Of a DNA stretch of 64,000 bases, positions 57,512-64,000 are shown one piece after another. Made by a program: the position numbers and the translations under genes. This DNA comes from Caldilineaceae bacterium (GTDB taxonomy: Bacteria; Chloroflexota; Anaerolineae; Caldilineales; Caldilineaceae). The notes below the pieces were generated by a model, which saw only the letters and a list, made by a program, of their open reading frames with translations, made no database searches and was not told the origin of the DNA. How positions within the stretch are numbered: position 1 is the first letter of the stretch; the number at the start of each line of letters is the position of its first letter. The stretch is taken from NCBI GenBank assembly GCA_019637685.1, contig JAHBVF010000037.1, positions 1-64,000 on the forward strand. The letters run 5' to 3'.

Positions 57512-59287
57512 ATGTTCCAACGAATCCCCCGCCGTATGGCCGGTCTGCTCAGTTTGGCGATGGTAGTGGCCGGGCTAGTCCTGATTATTTGGTTGTTGAC
57601 CCATTTGCCCACCCAGGCCAATTCGGCCAATTCCCTGTCTGGCGATGAGCCGCAGGTGTTGTTGGCTGTCACGGACACGCCCGCTCCGCGCGTGGCGCTT
57701 GCCCCCGATGCACCTGTGGCCGATGCCACGCCAATGCCTACTGCTACAGATGCTCCCGCGCCTGTGGTTCTGGGGTTGGCCGAGGGCTTGCCCCGTGGAC
57801 TGGTGGACTCTGTCAGCCATCTGGCCGCAGACGATCCTTCCTGGCACTTGTCTGCAGCAAATGCGCCGACGGTCACCCTTCGTCTGGACTGGCAGTCAGA
57901 TGGAGAGGCGATCTATGGGGAAGTATACAGTCTGGCTGCGCGCTTCGACACAATTTCTCCCCAAATTGAGAGTAATCTGGTTGTGGACCTTTGGCAGGCT
58001 GGGGCCGTAGAGGGGACAACCCTTGCCCAGATGGTTGTCCTGAGCGACACGCTGCCAGGGCTGGTATCTCTGCTGGGGCCGCGTGGACCGGCCGTGCAGA
58101 CTGTGGCCAGCTTGGATGAACTTCTCGACGCGGCCTGGGCAGACGAAGCAACGCTTGTGTTGCTGCCATTTGAGCAATTATCGCCCGAACTGGTCGTCTA
58201 TGCTGTGGACGGCCAAAATCCAGTGGACAACCGTTTTGATCCGGCCGCGTATCCCTTTGTGGCGGAAGTCTATGCCCATCGGGTGGACGGAGAAGACCCG
58301 GGACCTGTCCTGGACAAATTGGCCGAGGCCAGCGACGGCACAAACCGCAACCCGGATCGCCTGACTGTGCTAGCCATGACCGGCGTGACCGCGATGGTGC
58401 GCCAGACCGCCTATCAGATGGATCAGTTTGGCCCGGAATGGGTGGCCGAGGATGTGGGACCCGAACTGGCCGCAGCCGACATCACAGCGGTGAGCAACGA
58501 AGTACCCTTTGTGCCTGGCTGTGTCACTAACACCTCTGCCGAGAATCTGACTTTTTGCAGCCCCCCCGACTATATGGCCGCGCTGGATGCAGTGGGCGCT
58601 GATATTATCGGGCTGACCGGCAACCATCAAAATGACTACGGGCGGGCTGACGCGCTGGTTTCCCTGGACATTTATGCCGAGGCCGGGCTGCCTGTCTATG
58701 GAGGGGGACGCAATAAGGAGGAAGCCTTTGCCCCCTTCTATCTGGAACACAACGGCAACCGGCTGGCCTTTTTGGGGGCCAATAGCTATGGCCCGGATTT
58801 TGCCTGGGCCACGGACGACGGGCCGGGCAGCGCTGAATTCGACCTGAATATCCTTTCCGCTACGATTCGGGCGGTGAAGGAGCAGGACAAGGCCGATATT
58901 GTGTTGGTGGAACTTCAATATCAGGAGAGCTACGGCGTTTCTCCGCTTTGGGACCAACGCCAGAACTTTCGTCTGTTGAGCGAGACGGGCGCGGATATTG
59001 TAACGGGGGTGCAGAGCCACGTGCCCCAGGCAATGGAGTTTGACGACGGACGGTTGATCCTCTATGGACTGGGCAATCTCTTTTTTGATCAGATGTGGCG
59101 ACAGGACACGCGCGAGGGGATGATTGTGAAACATACTTTTTATGCCGGGCGTCACATCAGCACGCAGGTTCTCACAACACTTCTCTACGACTACGGCCAG
59201 CCGCGCTGGACCAGCGGCGAGGAGCGGGAAAGTCTGCTGCGTCGGGTCTTTGACGCCAGCTATTGGCCTCGCCAGCCTTTGCCCTAA
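57512..59287 (+). CDS. CapA/PGA synthesis-like metallophosphoesterase, membrane-anchored
   Basis: The 591 residues begin with a membrane helix (about 9-30) and a Pro/Ala/Thr-rich spacer to about 85. The C-terminal half is a CapA-type phosphoesterase: ALDAVGADIIGLTGNHQNDYG near 352-372, YGGGRNKEEAFAPFYLEHNG, LAFLGANSYGPDF, VELQYQESYG and VQSHVPQAMEF near 500. The G-N-H-x-x-D and S-H-x-P-Q motifs are those of PGA_cap proteins, which help export or modify poly-gamma-glutamate and related polymers. The N-terminal half (90-290) resembles no domain I know. The usual first motif before 290 (TMTGVTAMVR) has lost its Asp. Confidence 0.88.
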   Translation: MFQRIPRRMAGLLSLAMVVAGLVLIIWLLTHLPTQANSANSLSGDEPQVLLAVTDTPAPRVALAPDAPVADATPMPTATDAPAPVVLGLAEGLPRGLVDSVSHLAADDPSWHLSAANAPTVTLRLDWQSDGEAIYGEVYSLAARFDTISPQIESNLVVDLWQAGAVEGTTLAQMVVLSDTLPGLVSLLGPRGPAVQTVASLDELLDAAWADEATLVLLPFEQLSPELVVYAVDGQNPVDNRFDPAAYPFVAEVYAHRVDGEDPGPVLDKLAEASDGTNRNPDRLTVLAMTGVTAMVRQTAYQMDQFGPEWVAEDVGPELAAADITAVSNEVPFVPGCVTNTSAENLTFCSPPDYMAALDAVGADIIGLTGNHQNDYGRADALVSLDIYAEAGLPVYGGGRNKEEAFAPFYLEHNGNRLAFLGANSYGPDFAWATDDGPGSAEFDLNILSATIRAVKEQDKADIVLVELQYQESYGVSPLWDQRQNFRLLSETGADIVTGVQSHVPQAMEFDDGRLILYGLGNLFFDQMWRQDTREGMIVKHTFYAGRHISTQVLTTLLYDYGQPRWTSGEERESLLRRVFDASYWPRQPLP

Positions 59288-59439
59288 ACGCCGCTTCTGC
59301 CGTCGCCACCGGATGCAGGCTCCCCCTCTGGAAAAGTGGACGGAAGTAGAAATCGGCAAAATCGCCACTGCAAATTAGTGGTCATGTGATAGAGTGTACC
59401 CATCTACTTACACATGACTTTTTGATTGGAGCCTTTTCA

Positions 59440-62289
59440 ATGACGAACCGCAACCGCTCACTTCTGCTTCTGCTCTGCGCGCTTCTGCTCTCTGCCACTA
59501 TATTTGGCCGGGGCGGGCCTTCTGTATTGGCAGAAGATAGTGGGCCTGTGCTGCCCGACGCCACGCCCCAGGCAGATACGCCGGAGATCGTCGGCGGTCA
59601 GGAGGCCGTGCCCGGTGCCTGGCCCTGGATGGCCGCGTTAATAAACGCCAACCAGCCAAACGATTACCAGGGCCAATATTGCGGCGGTGCGCTGATTGCT
59701 CCTCAGTGGGTGCTGACCGCGGGCCACTGTGTGGAAGGCAAGACCGCTGCCAGTATCGATGTGACTCTCGGCAAGCACAAGCTGAGTGACTCCGGCGGTG
59801 AGCGTATCCACGTCATACAGATTATCAAACACCCCAACTTCAACAGCAATACATTGGATTCGGATGTGGCCCTGCTCAAACTCCAGACAGCCACCAATCG
59901 GCAGACGGTTGGCTTGATCCCTCAGGGCGATACAACCCTGACCGCGCCGGGTGTACTTTCGACGATTATCGGCTGGGGCGATATGCGTACAAACGGCCAG
60001 CAGGGAACCTATGCAGACGCTCTTATGCAGGTCTCCGTGCCGATCGTCAGCAACCAGACCTGCAACGCGCCCGGCTCCTACGGGGGGGACATCACAGAGA
60101 ATATGATGTGCGCTGGGTATGCCCAGGGGGGCAAAGACGCCTGCCAGGGCGACAGCGGTGGACCGTTGGTGGTTCCGGATGGCACTGGATCGGGCTGGCT
60201 CCAGGCTGGTGTGGTCAGTTGGGGTATCGACTGTGCCAAGCCCAACTATTACGGCGTCTATAGCCGACTCTCCAACTTCGCGAATTGGATCAACAGCCAG
60301 ACGGACGCAGGCTCCGCCACAGCCACCCCGACCGCCACGTCCACAAAGACCAACACGCCCACAAAGACCAATACACCCACCAAAACCAGCACCCCTACCG
60401 CGACGCCCAGCAAGACGGCAACTGCCACAGCGACGCCCATAGCCCATACTGCCACGGCCACGCCTACCCCCACCGCGCCCGCGCCGCCAGCCATCAGCGA
60501 CGTGCGCGTCAGCAATGTGCGGGACACCAGTTTCAGTGTCTCGTGGCTGACCGAAGTAGAGGCTACGGGGAAAGTTGTGTTGTCGAATGGCGCAGCGCTG
60601 GCCCGTGTCAGCCCAGAAACAGCAGCGACGAGCACCGGCACAGCCCATCACGTGACAGTGGGTGATTTGCAGCCCAGTACCACCTATACTTTCTACGTCC
60701 AGTCCGGCGCGGCGCTGGACAACAACCGGGGCGCGCTCTATTCTGTGACGACCGGGCCAACCCTTGCCCTGCCCAATTCGGATAATATCTATGGAGATAT
60801 TGCCGAGCCGAGCCGGACCGGTGTGGACGGTTGTCTGGTCTACGTGCGGGTTCTGTTGAGCGGCGCGGGCGGCAGCGAGGGTGTGTCTGCCCTGCTTTCC
60901 ACCCAAACCGACAGCAGCGGTCAGTGGGCGCTGAATCTGGGCAACGTCCGCACATCAACACTGGACGCTTACTACCGCTATTCGTCCACCCTGGCCCAAT
61001 TGGGCGTGGAGGTGCAGTGCTCGCCCCTGCGCCAGGGCTACAAGCAGATACCCACTGGCGATGCCCACGGCAGCCCCAATGCAACGATTTCTGTGCGCAG
61101 CCTCTCCCGTTCGCTGTCGCCGTTGGGCACAGGCTGGAACTTTGTGACTCTGCCCCAGCAGCCGGTCGTCAGCTACAAAGCCAGCCAGTTGTGCAGCGAT
61201 CTCATGCGCTCGAATGGAGGGCTGCCCGTGGAGGTGCTGCGCTGGGAGAGCGGCGGCTGGAATGGCTATGTCTGTGGTGTGAACGCCAATGACTTTGCTC
61301 TGGATGTGAACAGTGGCTATTTTGTGCGCAATGCCGGCGCAAATAGCTGGGCAATGGCTGGTGATCCCATCCCCGCCGCGCCACCCACTGTTGTCAACGG
61401 CTGGAATGCCATCAGCAGCCGGGGCAGCGCCAATGCCTCTGACCTGTGCGCGGCTGTGGTCTCTCCGTGGCAGGGGTTGGAGGTGAACCGCTGGTTCGCT
61501 GGCGGCTGGGACGGCCACATCTGCGGGCGTCCGTTCAACGACTTTGCCAGCCCCAGCGGCCAGGGCTATTTCTTCAAAGCCGGCAGCGGGCCAGTTGTCG
61601 CGAGCCGGGCCTTGCCGGTGTTGGATCAACGCGGGGGCAGCAATGGCGTGCAGGATGTGCGGGTGACAAATGTGCGGGATACGAGTGTGACTATTTCCTG
61701 GCAGACGGAAGCGCCAGGCAATAGTCTTGTGGAGGTTTTGTTGGATGGGGCGTCGGTGGCCCTGGCCGAAGACGTGCGAGGACCGGGCACTGTTGAGCGG
61801 CTGCATTATGTGGTGGTGGACAACCTGCGCCCAGACCAGCGCTATACTTTCTCCGTCCAATCGGTCGGCGCAGATTCTGCTGTGAGCAGTGGGCAGGGCA
61901 CGTTTGCAACATTCGCGACACTGAATGCGTTGCCCCGTTCCCACAGCGCCTACGGCCGCATTGTGGCTCTGGACGGGGTGACCCCTGTAGCGAACGCACT
62001 GGTATCCCTGCGCCTGCACGACGAAGACGGACGGGGTTCCGGGGGGGATTCGCTGGTTCTCTCGGCTATGACCGATGGCAATGGCTACTGGTATGCGAAC
62101 CTGGGCAATGCGCGCCAGGCGGATGGCGGGAGCTTCAGCTTTTCCGCCAGCGACGACAGCGTGGGAATCGAGGCTTTCTCGCCGGGTCTCTTGCCCCAAC
62201 TGGTCGATTTGTCCATCAGCGATACCTTCCCGGCCAGTAATATTGCGCTGGGTATGCGGGCGCTCTATATGCCTTCTGTACAGCGATAG
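59440..62289 (+). CDS. secreted trypsin-like serine protease with Thr/Pro linker and paired FN3-like modules
   Basis: ATG 59440 follows TGGAG (949 aa). A signal peptide (to about 31) is followed by a short propeptide and IVGG at 50-53. The S1 domain runs to about 288, with His96 (LTAGHC), Asp142 (DSDVALL) and Ser239 (GDSGGPL) and paired cysteines. After a Thr/Pro/Ala linker (290-350) come an FN3-like module (ISDVRVSNVRDTSFSVSW), a carboxypeptidase-regulatory-like domain, two related Trp-rich blocks (GTGWNFVTLP, VNGWNAISSR), a second FN3-like module and a second regulatory-like domain. It should be an exported, zymogen-activated protease. The 101-bp module follows its stop. Confidence 0.93.
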   Translation: MTNRNRSLLLLLCALLLSATIFGRGGPSVLAEDSGPVLPDATPQADTPEIVGGQEAVPGAWPWMAALINANQPNDYQGQYCGGALIAPQWVLTAGHCVEGKTAASIDVTLGKHKLSDSGGERIHVIQIIKHPNFNSNTLDSDVALLKLQTATNRQTVGLIPQGDTTLTAPGVLSTIIGWGDMRTNGQQGTYADALMQVSVPIVSNQTCNAPGSYGGDITENMMCAGYAQGGKDACQGDSGGPLVVPDGTGSGWLQAGVVSWGIDCAKPNYYGVYSRLSNFANWINSQTDAGSATATPTATSTKTNTPTKTNTPTKTSTPTATPSKTATATATPIAHTATATPTPTAPAPPAISDVRVSNVRDTSFSVSWLTEVEATGKVVLSNGAALARVSPETAATSTGTAHHVTVGDLQPSTTYTFYVQSGAALDNNRGALYSVTTGPTLALPNSDNIYGDIAEPSRTGVDGCLVYVRVLLSGAGGSEGVSALLSTQTDSSGQWALNLGNVRTSTLDAYYRYSSTLAQLGVEVQCSPLRQGYKQIPTGDAHGSPNATISVRSLSRSLSPLGTGWNFVTLPQQPVVSYKASQLCSDLMRSNGGLPVEVLRWESGGWNGYVCGVNANDFALDVNSGYFVRNAGANSWAMAGDPIPAAPPTVVNGWNAISSRGSANASDLCAAVVSPWQGLEVNRWFAGGWDGHICGRPFNDFASPSGQGYFFKAGSGPVVASRALPVLDQRGGSNGVQDVRVTNVRDTSVTISWQTEAPGNSLVEVLLDGASVALAEDVRGPGTVERLHYVVVDNLRPDQRYTFSVQSVGADSAVSSGQGTFATFATLNALPRSHSAYGRIVALDGVTPVANALVSLRLHDEDGRGSGGDSLVLSAMTDGNGYWYANLGNARQADGGSFSFSASDDSVGIEAFSPGLLPQLVDLSISDTFPASNIALGMRALYMPSVQR

Positions 62290-62294
62290 GCGTC

Positions 62295-62395
62295 AGGCCG
62301 TTCAAAGAAAACAAATCCCCGATCCGGCGACAATTTCCCTGAACGGCTTGGGCTTTTCCAAATCAATTTGGGGAATTTATTTGTTGGAAAAGCCT
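62295..62395 (+). repeat. 101-bp double-hairpin module, copy B (3' of protease gene)
   Basis: Exact inverse of 56228-56328. It begins six bases after the protease stop codon, in the same sense to that gene as copy A is to its own. Likely a 3'-UTR or terminator element. Confidence 0.92.
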
Positions 62396-62422
62396 TAGTT
62401 TAAGCGTTGAAACCGGTCGCTA

Positions 62423-63247
62423 TTATTGCGTACCCAGTTCCTTTGCCAACCGTAAAACATCCCCAATCGCCCGCTCCTGATCCAGGGGCGGGCGTTCCTT
62501 TTTGTCCAGCCAGATGAGGAATTCGATGTTCCCGGCGGGGCCGGGCGCGGGGGAGACAGTAAGTCCCGCCACCCAGACACCTATCCTTTGGGCCAGCGCA
62601 ATAATTTCGCCGATAACACTGCGGTGAATATCCGCATCCCGCACGACACCGCCTTGGCCCACGTCGTCGTGACTTGCCTCAAACTGGGGTTTGATGAGCG
62701 CCACGATTTGGCCCCCGGGGGTGAGCAAACGCAGGGTGGGAGGCAGAACCAGTTCCAGCCCAATAAAACTGGCGTCAATGACGGCTAAATCGGCCAGAGC
62801 GCCATCGGGCAGGCTTTCCAGATAGCGAATGTTTGTGCGTTCCAGGGGAACAACCCGCGTGTCGGAACGGAGCTTCCAGGCAAGCTGGCCGTAGCCCACA
62901 TCCACCGCGTAGACCTGGGCTGCCCCCCGCTGCAACAGGCAGTCGGTGAAGCCGCCGGTGCTGGCCCCCACATCCACAGCAACCAGCCCAGTCGGATCAA
63001 TGGCGAAGACGTCCAGTGCTGCTTCCAATTTCAGCCCGCCCCGGCTGACGTAGCGCGGCTGGGCGCGTACGCGCAGATTGGCCTGCCGCGAGACCAGACG
63101 TCCAGCCTTGTCTGCTACCTGTTCGTCAATAAGAACATCCCCCGCCAGGATCAGTCGACGGGCCTGCTCTTGGCTTTCCGTCAGGTTTCGCTCCACCAAC
63201 AACAGGTCGAGCCGTTCTTTGTTTTTGGGCTTGGGCGTTCTGTTCAT
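62423..63247 (-). CDS. tlyA: TlyA-type rRNA methyltransferase (S4 + FtsJ)
   Basis: ATG 63247 (274 aa) is chosen over 63340 because the family begins with the S4 domain RLDLLLVERNLTESQEQARR at 12-31. The FtsJ-type methyltransferase has VDVGASTGGFTDCLL at 91-105, VYAVDVGYGQLAWKL, Asp in AVIDASFIG and KPQFEAS. It 2'-O-methylates cytidines in 16S and 23S rRNA, and in mycobacteria its loss gives capreomycin resistance. It converges on the protease gene with the 101-bp module between. Confidence 0.95.
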   Translation of the reverse strand: MNRTPKPKNKERLDLLLVERNLTESQEQARRLILAGDVLIDEQVADKAGRLVSRQANLRVRAQPRYVSRGGLKLEAALDVFAIDPTGLVAVDVGASTGGFTDCLLQRGAAQVYAVDVGYGQLAWKLRSDTRVVPLERTNIRYLESLPDGALADLAVIDASFIGLELVLPPTLRLLTPGGQIVALIKPQFEASHDDVGQGGVVRDADIHRSVIGEIIALAQRIGVWVAGLTVSPAPGPAGNIEFLIWLDKKERPPLDQERAIGDVLRLAKELGTQ

Positions 63248-63439
63248 GCGCTGACCCGAAAAATAGAAGATGGGTAAAGAGGGAAAGGACGGCTTTTCCC
63301 AGCGTAAATCCGATCCCGCTGGGTATGTGCAGCCCGTCATTCTGCCCTGCCATCTTTGGTTGTCAACCAGAAGTTAAAGTATTATTGGTTGGTCTTCCCT
63401 GCAAAGGCGGGAAGGGTCAACCAGTGAACGAATGATTCC

Positions 63440-64000
63440 ATGAACCGCTCTCCCAATTCCACACCTGCGACACCTGCGATTTCCGGCGAGCCTACTCTTG
63501 GCAGCAATCTTCGGGGCCTGATCCGGACGATGCGGCTGAAGCAATGGACAAAGAATGGCTTTGTATTGGCAGGGCTTATTTTCGACGGTAAGCTTTTCGA
63601 TTTGCCCAGGGCTGTTTCCGCGCTGGTCGTGATGCTTGCCTTTTGTCTGATCTCCAGCAGTGTCTATATTCTCAACGATCTGGTGGATATTGAAAAGGAT
63701 CGCCTGCATCCCCGCAAGCGACAGCGGCCTTTGCCCAGCGGCCAGCTTAGCCCAAACATTGCCAAAGGGGGCGCGGCGTTGCTGGCGGCTGTCAGCATTT
63801 TCGCCGCCGGACTGGTCAATATCTGGGCCGGTGTCATTGTGGCGAGCTATCTGATTCTGAATGTTTTGTACAGTTTCCGTCTGAAGAATCTGGTGATTAT
63901 CGATGTGATGATGATTGCCGGATTTTTTGTGCTGCGGGTGGTGGCTGGGGTGGTGGCGGTGGATGTGGCCAACTTCAGCCCGTGGCTCTATGTCTGTGTC
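63440..64000 (+). CDS. UbiA-superfamily prenyltransferase, decaprenyl-phosphate phosphoribosyltransferase-like (3' end cut)
   Basis: ATG 63440 opens a frame to the window edge (187 codons seen). MRLKQWTKNGFVLAGLIFDG near 31-50, then the Asp motif NDLVDIEKDRLHPRKRQRPL near 78-97 (N-D-x-x-D-x-x-x-D-R), and further membrane helices, match the UbiA branch that moves phosphoribose from PRPP to polyprenyl phosphate. In actinobacteria this starts arabinan synthesis. In this phylum it more probably feeds another polyprenyl-phosphate sugar. The ribosome-binding site is weak. The 192-bp gap before it shows no clear promoter. Confidence 0.88.
   Translation, partial: MNRSPNSTPATPAISGEPTLGSNLRGLIRTMRLKQWTKNGFVLAGLIFDGKLFDLPRAVSALVVMLAFCLISSSVYILNDLVDIEKDRLHPRKRQRPLPSGQLSPNIAKGGAALLAAVSIFAAGLVNIWAGVIVASYLILNVLYSFRLKNLVIIDVMMIAGFFVLRVVAGVVAVDVANFSPWLYVCV

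Noticed and set aside
56228..62395. The region between the two 101-bp modules as one composite transposon
   Set aside because: No transposase, no outer target duplication, and each module sits at the end of a gene in the same sense, which fits a 3' element better.

Overview
The window is GC-rich bacterial chromosome and looks like Chloroflexota (Caldilineae/Anaerolineae-type). The grounds are gene content: a SARP/BTAD-AAA-TPR regulator, a UPF0182 protein, several DinB proteins, a Thr/Pro/Ala-rich linker in a secreted protease, and a DUF4432-type sugar protein. I have no marker phylogeny, so the phylum is an inference. Genes are packed in short operons on both strands. Many spacers are filled with dispersed repeats. 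There is no phage, CRISPR array, plasmid gene or transposase in the window.

Layout. 0-8.4 kb: a DedA membrane protein, DinB proteins around a PIG-L deacetylase, a DinB-ankyrin fusion and a GNAT, in a stretch crowded with non-autonomous mobile elements. 8.4-14.8 kb: a UPF0182 protein, a nucleotidyltransferase-like protein with a glycosyltransferase, and an acetamidase/formamidase. 14.8-21.9 kb: GtrA and O-antigen-ligase-like proteins, tRNA-Ser(CGA), a HAD hydrolase, a LarA-like protein, prfB with its +1 frameshift site, and ftsY. 22-28.5 kb: a peptide/nickel-type ABC importer (binding protein plus two permeases, no ATPases), a lipoprotein cytochrome c, a threonine-synthase-like enzyme and rnc. 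28.9-38.1 kb: SDRs, a sulfatase, HAD and DUF4432 proteins, a MocA-like nucleotidyltransferase, split xdhC genes and terC. 38.1-45.6 kb: a MarR / flavin reductase / esterase operon with a clear promoter and operator, a secreted triple-repeat protein, and the SARP regulator. 45.9-49.1 kb: valS under a T-box leader. 49.2-64 kb: a cation antiporter, a thioesterase, glycosyltransferase and GNAT genes, a divergent enolase, a 2-hydroxyacid dehydrogenase, a CapA-like protein, a modular secreted trypsin, tlyA and a truncated UbiA-type prenyltransferase.

The most unusual content is non-coding. Three families of small inverted-repeat elements are visible with target-site duplications. Family A ends in GTGACTATTCAG, has 8-bp duplications and three copies, one of which splits a small reading frame. 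Family B has 14-16-bp flanking repeats and two copies. Family C ends in TACACTG, lies in TTCAA/TTCAG targets and has three copies, two of them in tandem sharing a TTCAG. An identical 101-bp double-hairpin module sits directly after two unrelated genes in the same sense. A recurring extended -10 motif, TGcTATACT, precedes several genes, twice so close to the ATG that the transcripts should be leaderless.
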